Assembly: GCA_021829055.1 (NCBI GenBank)
Contig: JAJZCS010000012.1
Location: 1,139 to 17,887 of the forward strand
DNA length: 16,749 bases
Reading direction: 5' to 3'
Source: Pseudomonadota bacterium
GTDB lineage: Bacteria; Pseudomonadota; Alphaproteobacteria; Acetobacterales; Acetobacteraceae
Below the pieces are notes generated by a model, which was not told the DNA's origin, searched no databases, and saw nothing but the letters and a program-made list of their open reading frames with translations. Both the position numbers and the translations under genes were made by a program. This document shows positions 1-7,874 of this stretch, in pieces (the stretch's first letter is position 1; each line of letters begins with the position of its first letter).

Positions 1-219
1 TAGTTCAGGCTTCGGCGGTACCGTTGTCAGTCTTCGGACGGCCACCCTCCTTCTTTCTAGTGCCATTTATCGCAATCCGTGGCGTCGCGAACAAACGAGA
101 GCGAAACTCTCTGCTTGACCGAGTACCCCCCAGGAATCAGGACACACTGTGAACATGACGCTTCGTGCTTTCACCGGACAGAAGATGCCGCGCGGTGGAA
201 TTGATGGCATAATAGACAA
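1..219. other. Window edge, no gene assigned
   Basis: I cannot assign a gene here. Two plus-strand frames are open from the window edge, one to a TGA at 116-118 and one to a TGA near 150. A minus-strand frame is open from 136 down to a TGA at 5-7 and would end in a basic, Gly-rich peptide, KKEGGRPKTDNGTAEA. It has no ATG and its upstream end is closed by a stop at 137-139, so it is not the tail of a longer gene unless a frameshift is present. None of the three peptides resembles a family I recognise. The region probably contains the 5' leader or promoter of the glycosyltransferase gene. Confidence 0.4.
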
Positions 220-1236
220 ATGCACTTGATTTTGATCGCCAAAGCCCTGAGTGAAGCGACCTCCACTGCGCCGATCTATCACCATCGAATCATCAAGGCT
301 TGGCGGCAGCAGGGCGGTACCGCGGAACTTGTTAGTCTAAACCGTCCAATTCACCCGGATTTCACTGGGAGCTTGCCGGAGGGCACATTGGTCGTCGTCG
401 ATAGCGCCGCGCTAGGATTGATCGAGGCAATTATCGGTCCGTTGCAAGCCCACGGGGCCGGAGTATTGATGCATCATCCGACTCCCCTCGCACCCGGCGC
501 GTCGACCGACTTGCAGACGGCGATGAAATCACTGGAGCGACGTTACCTGCCACGATTTCGCCGCGTTGTCGCAACAAGCGCTCTGGTAGCCACCCGACTC
601 GAACAGGAATTCGGTGTTGATGCGACACGCATCCGTGTAGTGAACCCCGGCATTGACAAGCAGAAACAGCAGATCATCAGGCCAGATCGGCCAGATGGAG
701 CCCCATGTCGTTTATTAACGCTTGGGACCATGAGCTACCGTAAGGGGCACGACGTCGTGCTGAACGCACTGGCCACACTGAGCGACCTTGATTGGTATCT
801 GACGCTTGCGGGCCCACCTCGAGACCGTGCCTATTTCTCAGATCTAAAAGCCTTGATCCAGCAGTTGGACATCGGCGACCGCGTCGAGCTGCATGGAGAA
901 TTGCGTGGCCCGGAAATGGAAGCTATTTGGCAGCAGGCAGAAGTCTTTGCTCTAGCAACACGATTTGAAGGATTCGGCACGACTATCGCGGAAGCCATGG
1001 CGCGAGGCCTTCCAGTGGCCATAACTTCCGGCGGCGCAGCAGCCGATCTCGTGACGCCGGCCTGCGGTGTCGTTGCGCCGGTCGACAGTACCGCTGAATT
1101 TGCCAAGGGCCTACGCAGGCTAATCTTCAGCGCCGCCCTGCGCGCCAATCTTGGCAAAAATGCCTTCATTCGCGCACAGAACTTTCCTGATTGGCTGACG
1201 CAGACGAACAGATTGCTTGCAGCCCTGACTCAATAG
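220..1236 (+). CDS. Glycosyltransferase, GT4-type (GT-B fold)
   Basis: A 338-residue protein with the layout of a retaining GT-B glycosyltransferase of family GT4. The N-terminal acceptor half is about residues 1-155, followed by a Glycos_transf_1-type donor half. Donor-half landmarks are TMSYRKGHD at 170-178, with the basic R174/K175 expected to contact the donor diphosphate. The E-x7-E signature is FEGFGTTIAEAMARG at 249-263 (E250, E258), which binds the nucleotide-sugar ribose and sugar. There is no signal peptide or membrane segment, so it is probably cytosolic or peripheral. Donor and acceptor cannot be read from the sequence. The ATG has no clear Shine-Dalgarno; a CATAAT hexamer lies 6 bases upstream. 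It stands alone, 326 bases before the next cluster, so the context does not fix its pathway. Confidence 0.88.
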   Translation: MHLILIAKALSEATSTAPIYHHRIIKAWRQQGGTAELVSLNRPIHPDFTGSLPEGTLVVVDSAALGLIEAIIGPLQAHGAGVLMHHPTPLAPGASTDLQTAMKSLERRYLPRFRRVVATSALVATRLEQEFGVDATRIRVVNPGIDKQKQQIIRPDRPDGAPCRLLTLGTMSYRKGHDVVLNALATLSDLDWYLTLAGPPRDRAYFSDLKALIQQLDIGDRVELHGELRGPEMEAIWQQAEVFALATRFEGFGTTIAEAMARGLPVAITSGGAAADLVTPACGVVAPVDSTAEFAKGLRRLIFSAALRANLGKNAFIRAQNFPDWLTQTNRLLAALTQ

Positions 1237-1448
1237 AAGCGGTCAGTTGGACATGGATCCAAACCTCGCCAGCCCGTTTACCGTCCACCCCTTCACCCCG
1301 GGATGCAGGCCGTGCATCTTGTCGCCGCTGTCGTTGCATCCTCTATGAGCATTCTTGACCATGAAGTGAAGGAGGTTCAGGATTTTACTCCCGAACATCT
1401 ACGTATCCTGCCCCCGCAGTCTGGCAATACCCCCCGTAACTCCCCGTA

Positions 1449-1465
1449 AGCTGCAACTTGCGGCT
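1449..1465 (+). terminator. Possible terminator hairpin
   Basis: AGCTGCA-ACT-TGCGGCT forms a 7-pair stem with one G-U wobble and a 3-base loop. The bases after it (AGGGTCTTTGTTG) are only weakly T-rich, so it is a poor intrinsic terminator. It lies 212 bases past the glycosyltransferase stop and before the promoter candidate for the next cluster, the right place to separate the two units. Confidence 0.25.
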
Positions 1466-1503
1466 AGGGTCTTTGTTGCCGAAAAGCCTTTTTCAAAGTC
1501 ACG

Positions 1504-1532
1504 TTGCCCTCAGCGTGCCGCAAAGCTATGGT
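1504..1532 (+). promoter_or_regulatory. Possible sigma-70 promoter for the yfgM-bamB-der cluster
   Basis: TTGCCC at 1504-1509 and TATGGT at 1527-1532 are separated by exactly 17 bases. A second -10-like hexamer, TATGAT, is at 1534-1539. Transcription would begin about 20-25 bases before the GTG start at 1563, leaving room for the AGGAG ribosome binding site at 1547-1551. Both hexamers deviate from consensus, so this is a guess from spacing and position. Confidence 0.3.
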
Positions 1533-1562
1533 CTATGATCTTTTTCAGGAGTCAGAATTACC

Positions 1563-2231
1563 GTGCCCGATATTTTTGATGAAGTCGCAGAGGATCTCCG
1601 CACAGAGCGAATGCAGAAATTCCTGCTCCGTTACGCTGGTGCCTTCCTCGGCGCCGCAATTTTGGTTTTGGCTGGAATCGGGGTGTGGAAATTCATGCTC
1701 TGGCACCAACATCAGCAAGACTTGAGGGCGGCCGAACAATACCTGCACATTACGAACCGGATGGGGGCTGCCGGACCTGGGCTCACGACAGCGGGTAAAA
1801 TTTCAGATGCCAAAGACCTGCTTGCATTCGCTGCATCTGCACCAAACGGGTACGCCAGCCTAGCAAGGCTCCGTGCGGCGGCGCTGTATCGCGATGCCGG
1901 TGACGCAACCAAAGCGGAAGCCATCTGGTCCACGCTTGGTGCAGCCAACAGCCAAACCGGGCCTATGATACGTGACCTCGCCAATCTTCTTCTGGCCCAA
2001 AATCAGATGGGTCATGCGCCGAACGCAGCAGTTATTGCTCGCCTAAGGCCGCTGATGAATCCTAATAACCCGTTTCACGATTTGGCGCAGTTCGACACGG
2101 CAGTGCTTGATCTCCAGGCGAACCACAGCAAGGAGGCAAAGGCGCTGCTGCAACGAGTGTCTGATGATCCCAAGACACCAGCAAAGCTGCGGCAATTGGC
2201 CCAAGGTCTCCTTGCAGACTTGATCGGATAA
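1563..2231 (+). CDS. YfgM-like TPR protein, inner-membrane anchored
   Basis: A 222-residue protein with a GTG start preceded by AGGAG at 1547-1551. The short N-terminal cytoplasmic part is acidic and basic (DIFDEVAEDLRTERMQ). One membrane segment spans about residues 21-42, and an Ala-rich helical C-terminal region resembles degenerate tetratricopeptide repeats. This matches the TPR_21/YfgM family, whose E. coli member associates with the SecYEG translocon and periplasmic chaperones. The helical part would face the periplasm. It lies 8 bases before the BamB-like gene, the conserved yfgM-bamB-der order, which supports the family call more strongly than any single motif. The exact role in this organism is inferred. 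Confidence 0.8.
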   Translation: MPDIFDEVAEDLRTERMQKFLLRYAGAFLGAAILVLAGIGVWKFMLWHQHQQDLRAAEQYLHITNRMGAAGPGLTTAGKISDAKDLLAFAASAPNGYASLARLRAAALYRDAGDATKAEAIWSTLGAANSQTGPMIRDLANLLLAQNQMGHAPNAAVIARLRPLMNPNNPFHDLAQFDTAVLDLQANHSKEAKALLQRVSDDPKTPAKLRQLAQGLLADLIG

Positions 2232-2239
2232 ATATCTCT

Positions 2240-3580
2240 ATGGAAAAGAAAATGGCGCGACGAATGAGCCGTCGCACGGCGATGGTGCTGCCCCTTGGGC
2301 TCCTCTCCAGCTGCAGCATATTCGGCTCCGAAGAGAAACCCCCGGTTCCGGGGATCAAGATCCCGGTAATCGGAGCACACCAAGTTCTTCTGCCTAGCCA
2401 CAATGCACCTCCAGTCTCACTGCCTTCCGCTGACAAGTCAGCCGACTGGCCACAATCAGGTCGCAATTCAGCGCATGTGGCAGGAAACGCTGTGTTGCCG
2501 GCGCGGTTCGGATCTTCTTGGAGTACGAGCGTCGGCGTCGGGTCGACCTACCGCCAATACTTGAATGCCATGCCGATCGTGGCTGGCGGCCGCGTGTTTG
2601 CCATGGACGCGGCAGGCCATGTCGACGCAATTTCTCTCTCTGATGGCCAACGCCTATGGCGCAAGTCGATGCGACCTCGCCATGACAATAGCTACGCTCT
2701 TGGCGGTGGCCTCGCCTTTGCGAACGGTGTTCTTTACGTTGCCACAGGGTTTTCCGAATTGCGTGCTCTGGATCCTGCCAGCGGTGCGACACGTTGGCGT
2801 AAGTCGCTTGGCCAACCAGCCCGATCAGCGCCAACGATCGGCGGCGGTCTGATCATGCTGGTTCTTCTTGACAATACCCTGATCGCGCGCGAGCAAAAAT
2901 CAGGCGCCTTTGCTTGGAGATTCCCGGCTGCTGAATCAGCAAACTCGTTGCTCGGCGCTGGAGCTCCTGCCTACCACGACGGAATCGTCGTGGCCGGATT
3001 TGGCAGCGGACAGCTCGCCGGAATTAATGCAACGACAGGTTCAGCGCTTTGGGAGCAAAGCCTCGCATCCGGTTATGGCATCGGCAATCCATTAAACATT
3101 AGCTCCATTGTCGCTGATCCCATCATTTCAGGGGGACTTGTCATCGCCACCGCTCTGTCCAACTCCACCGCGGCTTTTGACATGCGCTCCGGCAGAGCCA
3201 TCTGGAGCCTTAACGCGGGGGGGGAGTTTACACCCTCCGTTGCCGGAGAATGGCTTTTCCTACTAACCGAGAGCCAACGATTGGCTGCAATTCATGCACC
3301 GGATGGTGCTGTCGCATGGGTAACACAATTGCCACAATATCGAAACGAGAAGAAGCGGTCGGGCCCGATTTCTTGGTGCGGACCACTCCTTGCCGGCAGC
3401 CGTCTTTTCGTAGCCGGTAACGACAAACGGTTGTTGACGGTGGACGCCCGCAATGGGTCACTACTTGAAGATCCCAAGTCGGCGTTGGTACTCGCCGGAC
3501 CGGCACAGCAGGCGCCGATAACCGCGGCTGGTGAACTGCTGGTCCTAACCAGTCACGCGGTGCTCACTGCCTATCGCTGA
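2240..3580 (+). CDS. bamB: BamB-like outer membrane assembly lipoprotein, PQQ-type beta-propeller
   Basis: A 446-residue protein. The N-terminus is highly basic, then hydrophobic, ending in a lipobox (LLSSC, C25), so it is probably a lipoprotein. A twin-arginine-like SRRTAM motif (10-15) precedes the hydrophobic stretch. The rest is built of PQQ-like propeller repeats recognisable by aromatic/Gly patterns such as ALDPASGATRWRKSLG, GINATTGSALWEQSLA and FDMRSGRAIWSLNAGG, each a strand set ending in W. BamB binds BamA and helps insert beta-barrel proteins. The start is uncertain. ATG 2240 has only a distant GGAT, while in-frame ATG 2252 (M5) has GGA 7 bases upstream and keeps the signal peptide. 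The next gene, der, begins 4 bases after the stop. A run of eight G occurs at 3217-3224. Confidence 0.87.
   Translation: MEKKMARRMSRRTAMVLPLGLLSSCSIFGSEEKPPVPGIKIPVIGAHQVLLPSHNAPPVSLPSADKSADWPQSGRNSAHVAGNAVLPARFGSSWSTSVGVGSTYRQYLNAMPIVAGGRVFAMDAAGHVDAISLSDGQRLWRKSMRPRHDNSYALGGGLAFANGVLYVATGFSELRALDPASGATRWRKSLGQPARSAPTIGGGLIMLVLLDNTLIAREQKSGAFAWRFPAAESANSLLGAGAPAYHDGIVVAGFGSGQLAGINATTGSALWEQSLASGYGIGNPLNISSIVADPIISGGLVIATALSNSTAAFDMRSGRAIWSLNAGGEFTPSVAGEWLFLLTESQRLAAIHAPDGAVAWVTQLPQYRNEKKRSGPISWCGPLLAGSRLFVAGNDKRLLTVDARNGSLLEDPKSALVLAGPAQQAPITAAGELLVLTSHAVLTAYR
3217..3224 (+). repeat. G8 homopolymer inside bamB
   Basis: Eight consecutive G encode part of Asn-Ala-Gly-Gly-Glu. The reading frame is intact. 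Such runs are prone to slippage and to base-calling error. Confidence 0.9.
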
Positions 3581-3584
3581 ATCA

Positions 3585-4994
3585 ATGAACCTGCCATCAG
3601 TAGCACCTTCCAGGCCCGTCCCACGGATTGCAATTTGCGGACGACCAAACGTCGGCAAATCCACTCTTTTCAATCGGTTGGTCGGTCGTCGGTTGGCATT
3701 AGTCCATGATTTGCCGGGGGTAACACGCGATCATAAGGAAGCTTGGGCTGAAATCGTCGGCCGCCGCGTCATGGTTATCGACACAGCAGGGATGGAATAC
3801 GCACCTGAAGAAAGCCTACCTGGTCGCATGCGCGCCTCGACGAGTACAGCAATCGCGTCTGCGGATCTTCTGTTGCTTCTCTTTGACGCGCGTGCCGGTC
3901 TATTACCCCAGGATCGGGAAGTTGCGATGTGGTTGCGGAAATCCGGCAAACCTGTGATCGTGGTTGCCAACAAGGCTGAAGGACGATCTCACGTCGGCGC
4001 GGCTTTGGAAGCGCATGCGTTGGGCCTCGGGGAACCCGTCATCATCTCTGCTGAACACAACGAGGGGGTGTCAGATCTCCTGAGCCTCATCGTCGAACGG
4101 CTTCCTGAACCTGACGATACGTGGGAACTGTCATCTCAGAAACCCATACCAATCGCAATTCTCGGACGACCGAATGCCGGTAAATCGACTCTTCTCAATT
4201 ACCTAATTGGATCGCGACGAGTGATCACAGGGCCAGAGCCAGGATTGACCCGCGATTCGATTTCCGCCGAGTTCGTGGATCGCAGTGGAACCCACTACCG
4301 TTTGATTGATACTGCGGGGCTACGCAAGCGGGCGCGCATAGATGTCGAAATTGAAAGGATGGCTACATCAGCAACGATAGAAGCGATGAAGCGCGCCGAT
4401 TGCGTGATCCTAGCCGTTGATGCCTCTCGAGGGCTAGAGGATCAAGATCTCCAGATTGCCCGATTGGTTGAACGAGAAGGCCGTGCCCTCGTAATCACCC
4501 TGACAAAATGGGACCTCGTCGAGGATCGCGCGGCCGCCCACCAACTCATCCGGACACGGCTTGCCGAGTCACTTGCACAGCTAAAGGGGGTTAGCACTGT
4601 ACCACTTTCGGCGGAGACAGGGGAAGGAATGCAGAAACTCCTGCCTGCAGTGCAGGAAGCGGTAGGACTCTGGAGCACGCGCGTGCCAACTGGAGCATTG
4701 AACCGATGGTTCGAAAGTGCACTTGAACGCATGCCTCCGCCGCTGATTAATGGCCGCCGGCTGAAGCTACGCTATATTACCCAAGTAAAAGCCCGCCCTC
4801 CAAGTTTTGCTCTGTTTGGTACCCGTGTCGATGCGACGCCAGATTCGTATCTCCGGTATCTCGTCAACTCGTTGCGAGAGCAGTTCAAGCTCCCAGGTGT
4901 ACCGGTCCGCATAGCGCTTCGGGGGACGACGAACCCGTTTGACCCGAACCGATATCCACTGAGCAAGAAACGGGGGGCTCGCAAAGTCCCTTAA
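3585..4994 (+). CDS. der: GTPase Der (EngA), ribosome biogenesis
   Basis: A 469-residue GTPase with the tandem G domains that define Der, which acts in maturation of the 50S ribosomal subunit. The first domain has the P-loop GRPNVGKST (19-27), DTAG (66-69) and NKAE (129-132). The second has GRPNAGKST (194-202), DTAGLRKR (from 242) and TKWD (307-310), where Asn is usual in the first position but Thr is tolerated. A C-terminal KH-like domain (about 365-455) and a basic tail rich in Lys/Arg follow. Length is normal for the family. The ATG lies 4 bases after the bamB stop without its own clear ribosome binding site, which suggests translational coupling. Confidence 0.97.
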   Translation: MNLPSVAPSRPVPRIAICGRPNVGKSTLFNRLVGRRLALVHDLPGVTRDHKEAWAEIVGRRVMVIDTAGMEYAPEESLPGRMRASTSTAIASADLLLLLFDARAGLLPQDREVAMWLRKSGKPVIVVANKAEGRSHVGAALEAHALGLGEPVIISAEHNEGVSDLLSLIVERLPEPDDTWELSSQKPIPIAILGRPNAGKSTLLNYLIGSRRVITGPEPGLTRDSISAEFVDRSGTHYRLIDTAGLRKRARIDVEIERMATSATIEAMKRADCVILAVDASRGLEDQDLQIARLVEREGRALVITLTKWDLVEDRAAAHQLIRTRLAESLAQLKGVSTVPLSAETGEGMQKLLPAVQEAVGLWSTRVPTGALNRWFESALERMPPPLINGRRLKLRYITQVKARPPSFALFGTRVDATPDSYLRYLVNSLREQFKLPGVPVRIALRGTTNPFDPNRYPLSKKRGARKVP

Positions 4995-5114
4995 CGTCCA
5001 CGAACCAGAAACTTGATCGCCTACCCTTCACGGATTCCCGATGCCGTTAGTTCAGGAAATCGACCCAACAAGCTAGATCAATGTTTCGCAAGGCACATCG
5101 GTCATTCAGAAATA

Positions 5115-5136
5115 GCTGGCGTTCTTTTTAGCCAGC
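5115..5136. terminator. Hairpin downstream of der, possible terminator
   Basis: GCTGGC and GCCAGC form a perfect 6-pair stem around the 10-base loop GTTCTTTTTA. It lies 121 bases after der and 130 bases past the end of the opposing small membrane-protein gene, between two converging units. The T run is in the loop, not after the stem, so it is not a canonical intrinsic terminator on either strand. The rest of 4995-5265 is relatively AT-rich and shows nothing else. Confidence 0.2.
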
Positions 5137-5265
5137 GCAGAGTTACAAGCAAGGCAAACACTACTGCAAAAAATCAGGACGGTAAAAATTTTCTCGTTAG
5201 GAAGCGAACCAAGCGCTGTGACTCGGTATTAATCGCATCGAATAATAACCTATTACCCCCCTTGC

Positions 5266-5529
5266 TTACCGACGATATCTCGTGCGAATCACGATATGAC
5301 GCCAGTGCGTGGATGGGTGCCGCCACCAATAAAGCGCGCACAGTGCAAGACCACCGAGTACCAGGAAGGGAATCAGAAATAGGGCGAGCCAGAATGCGAC
5401 GACGGCAACTCCGATCAAGAGCAAAGCAGCGACAAGCCTCACCAATACCTCAACAAGCTTCGGCTTCGGTGGACCAGAAAATTCGCCAGACGGAGTCATG
5501 TCCAGGATCGGGCCGGGATTTGATTTCAT
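5266..5529 (-). CDS. Small hydrophobic membrane protein, unknown function
   Basis: An 87-residue minus-strand frame with the character of a real membrane protein. Its N-terminus is polar and Pro/Gly-rich (about 1-24), followed by a long hydrophobic stretch (about 29-69). That stretch could be two membrane helices separated near P54 and ending in the aromatic belt YWWR. The tail is strongly basic (HPSTHWRHIVIRTRYRR), which by the positive-inside rule would be cytoplasmic. I do not recognise a family. No strong Shine-Dalgarno precedes the ATG. It diverges from otsB across 138 bases. Amphipathic logic favours this strand over the opposing 207-codon frame. Confidence 0.55.
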   Translation of the reverse strand: MKSNPGPILDMTPSGEFSGPPKPKLVEVLVRLVAALLLIGVAVVAFWLALFLIPFLVLGGLALCALYWWRHPSTHWRHIVIRTRYRR

Positions 5530-5667
5530 GTGTTCATTCTGGCGATGAGACGAACGAACTTCAAGGATATTCTGGCCTGCCAGCGCGCAAGTCAGGCTCG
5601 ATTCACCAGCAATATTACGTGATTTTGAGATGTTGAGCTTGACCTAAACGGACGAGTACCCAGATTT

Positions 5668-6396
5668 ATGGTAATGTTGCCCGAGTTGAACAATCGACAT
5701 GCGTTGTTCCTAGATCTCGACGGTACGTTGCTAGACTTGGCGGCGACGCCCGACGAGGTTCAGGTTCCCGCTGGGATCTCCGGGCTGCTTCAAACGTTGG
5801 CCTCTCAACACGGTCAAGCGCTGGCCATACTGTCGGGGCGAAGGCTGGATGATATCGACAAGCTCACCAGCGCGTCGTTCCCGGCTGGCGCCGAGCACGG
5901 TGTGATTCGTCGCGATGCGGATTCGACCATACACACGCTGAGCACCACCTCCGCAAACCGGCCTCAATGGCGTGCTGTCCTTGAGGCCCACGCGCTTGAG
6001 TGGCCGGGCACAATAATCGAAACGAAGCAACATGGCCTCGTCGCCCATTACCGACGCAATCCGGCAGCTGGCCCCGTGTTCGAGCGTGTAATTCGTGACT
6101 TGCTTATGGACGAACACGACGCAGAGCTTCTGCCCGCACACATGGCATGGGAGATCCGGCCGCACGGCGCAAACAAAGGTGCTGCATTGCAGTGGTTTAT
6201 GAGGCGTCCGCCTTTTGTAGGACGAATTCCGGTTTTCGTTGGCGATGATGTGACCGACCAAGTGGCTATTGATGCCGCTCGGGACTTAGGAGGAATCGGG
6301 CTGCACGCCGTGAAGGATTTTGGTGACGCCCACGGGGGGCCCACAGCAGTACGCTCGTGGTTGTGGCGATCACTTGCGCGGAGGAATGCGGCATGA
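5668..6396 (+). CDS. otsB: Trehalose-6-phosphate phosphatase
   Basis: A 242-residue HAD-superfamily phosphatase that removes phosphate from trehalose-6-phosphate, the second step of trehalose synthesis. HAD motif I is DLDGT at 16-20, with D16 the expected nucleophile and D18 the general acid/base. Motif II is LSGR with S56. The motif III lysine is K170 in HGANKG, and motif IV is GDDVTD at 192-197. Length fits bacterial OtsB. The start could also be ATG 5674 (M3); neither has a strong ribosome binding site. Its stop overlaps the otsA start as ATGA, so the two are co-translated. The otsB-otsA order points to an osmotic or desiccation stress role. Confidence 0.95.
   Translation: MVMLPELNNRHALFLDLDGTLLDLAATPDEVQVPAGISGLLQTLASQHGQALAILSGRRLDDIDKLTSASFPAGAEHGVIRRDADSTIHTLSTTSANRPQWRAVLEAHALEWPGTIIETKQHGLVAHYRRNPAAGPVFERVIRDLLMDEHDAELLPAHMAWEIRPHGANKGAALQWFMRRPPFVGRIPVFVGDDVTDQVAIDAARDLGGIGLHAVKDFGDAHGGPTAVRSWLWRSLARRNAA
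6380..6385 (+). promoter_or_regulatory. Ribosome binding site that sets the otsA start
   Basis: GGAGGA inside the end of otsB lies 7 bases before ATG 6393. It decides in favour of 6393 over the in-frame upstream codon at 6357, which would add 12 residues absent from the family. Confidence 0.85.
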
Positions 6397-7874
6397 GCCG
6401 GCTCGTAATCGTCTCCAACCGTGTTTCTCTGCCAACCGAACGTGGTGCCAAGGCGGGTGGGCTGGCTGTTGCTCTGGATGAGGCGATGATTCCTGGCTCT
6501 CTTTGGTTCGGGTGGTCCGGAAGACGCGCGGCATCGACGTCAACGCGAGCAAAGATCGCAACCCATGATGGTATTGATTTTGCGACCATCGACCTTGGTG
6601 AGATCGATTATACGCGGTTTTACGCGGGTTTTTCTAACGGCGCGCTATGGCCGTTGCTTCACTATCGAACAGGTTTGTTTGAATTTCGTCGTGATGACTA
6701 CAACGGTTATCGTTCTGTTAATGTCGCGTTTGCCGAGGCGCTGGCGCCCCTATTGCGGCCCGATGATCTCATCTGGATCCACGATTATCAATTACTCACT
6801 CTGGCTGCTGAACTACGCTCTCTCGGAGTAACAAACCGTATCGGCCTATTCCTGCACATTCCATTTGTTCCGCCTGCTTTCTTGCATATCATGCCAACCG
6901 CGGCCGCGTTGCTTGAGGCAATGACGGCGGCCAATCTTATCGGATTCCAGACAGAGGGCGATAGGCTCAATTTCATGGAGTCACTCAACTCCTGCATCAA
7001 TGTTACCCAGATAAGTGAGCGCTGTTTTTCCCATTCTCTCGGCCAAACTGAAACAATTGTCACACCTGTGGGAATTGATGTCGACGGATTCACCTCTATC
7101 GCCCAGCGTGCGGCCAATCGCCCCGACACGTTACGGTTGACAAGCAGCCTCGTAGGCCGGGCCCTGGCCATCGGGGTCGACCGATTGGATTATACAAAGG
7201 GCTTGCCTCAACGTTTTGATGCATTCGGACAACTGTTTCGACGCCACCCTGAGCATTTGCGGCGCGTAAGCCTCTTGCAGATCGCAGCACGGTCCCGTGA
7301 GGAGGTCGACCGCTATCAGGCACTTCGGCGTGAACTTGATCGAAAAGTTGGTGACGTCAATGGAGAGTTCTCAGATTTTGACTGGACACCGCTGCGCTAC
7401 ATGACGCGCGCGGTAAACCGCAACACAATTGCAGGATTTTACCGAATTGCCAAAATCGGATTGGTAACGCCACTGCGTGATGGCATGAATTTGGTAGCAA
7501 AAGAGTTCATAGCGGCCCAAAATCCTGAGGATCCGGGCGTTCTTATTCTTTCACGTTTTACTGGAGCTTCTGAACGCCTAGAAGACGCCCTAATCGTCAA
7601 TCCATTCGACGTAGACGCCGTGGCCGATGCGATTCATCGTGGTCTACTGATGAATAAATCTGAGCGGATTGCAAGGCATAGCGCGCTCTTGGCCGCGATA
7701 CGTGGGCAGACGGCAGCGTCGTTCTGCAAACAGTTTATCGATGCCTTGAAAGCCATACCACTTCAAGCAATCAGATCCGGCCATCGTAACGACCTCCATG
7801 AAAAACCTAAGAAAAACAGGCGTTTAGTCTTACGCGAGCGCAATGACGTATCAGCACCCTCGCCGCAACCGTAA
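6393..7874 (+). CDS. otsA: Trehalose-6-phosphate synthase (GT20)
   Basis: A 493-residue retaining glycosyltransferase of family GT20 that joins glucose from a nucleotide donor (UDP-glucose in the best-studied enzymes) to glucose-6-phosphate. The protein begins MSRLVIVSNRVSLP, as E. coli OtsA does. R10 and the G22-G23 loop (AGGLAVAL), WIHDYQL with D131, and DRLDYTKG with R264 and K269 are present. So is TPLRDGMNLVAKEF at 359-372, with D363 and E371. All expected substrate-binding residues are therefore visible. After the canonical end near FIDALKAIP the protein continues for about 35 residues as a basic, low-complexity tail (EKPKKNRRLVLRERN), of unclear use. It is translated from an overlapping ATGA with otsB. 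Confidence 0.97.
   Translation: MSRLVIVSNRVSLPTERGAKAGGLAVALDEAMIPGSLWFGWSGRRAASTSTRAKIATHDGIDFATIDLGEIDYTRFYAGFSNGALWPLLHYRTGLFEFRRDDYNGYRSVNVAFAEALAPLLRPDDLIWIHDYQLLTLAAELRSLGVTNRIGLFLHIPFVPPAFLHIMPTAAALLEAMTAANLIGFQTEGDRLNFMESLNSCINVTQISERCFSHSLGQTETIVTPVGIDVDGFTSIAQRAANRPDTLRLTSSLVGRALAIGVDRLDYTKGLPQRFDAFGQLFRRHPEHLRRVSLLQIAARSREEVDRYQALRRELDRKVGDVNGEFSDFDWTPLRYMTRAVNRNTIAGFYRIAKIGLVTPLRDGMNLVAKEFIAAQNPEDPGVLILSRFTGASERLEDALIVNPFDVDAVADAIHRGLLMNKSERIARHSALLAAIRGQTAASFCKQFIDALKAIPLQAIRSGHRNDLHEKPKKNRRLVLRERNDVSAPSPQP

Larger units (their letters stand above)
1237..1562. other. Intergenic gap between glycosyltransferase and yfgM-like gene
   Basis: This 326-base gap has no convincing gene. 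A 31-codon frame begins at ATG 1253, 16 bases after the glycosyltransferase stop, and ends at TGA 1346-1348. It is Pro-rich (MDPNLASPFTVHPF at its start), lacks a good ribosome binding site, and could be chance or the relic of a lost downstream gene. Further on are a direct repeat CCCCGTAA (1432-1439 and 1442-1449), a hairpin (1449-1465) and a promoter-like pair of hexamers (1504-1532). Confidence 0.5.

Noticed and set aside
2..118. Plus-strand frame at the left edge containing GFGGT, as in the C-terminus of ketoacyl-ACP synthases
   Set aside because: Only five residues match and the following sequence does not continue the family pattern.
5013..5636. 207-codon plus-strand frame from TTG after der
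   Set aside because: It starts at TTG without a ribosome binding site, gives a peptide with no hydrophobic or motif pattern, and lies opposite a frame with clear membrane-protein character.
5731..6261. 176-codon minus-strand frame opposite otsB
   Set aside because: It is a shadow of otsB, whose HAD motifs are intact.
6357..6392. Upstream start for otsA
   Set aside because: The family starts at MSRLV, and GGAGGA sits 7 bases before ATG 6393.
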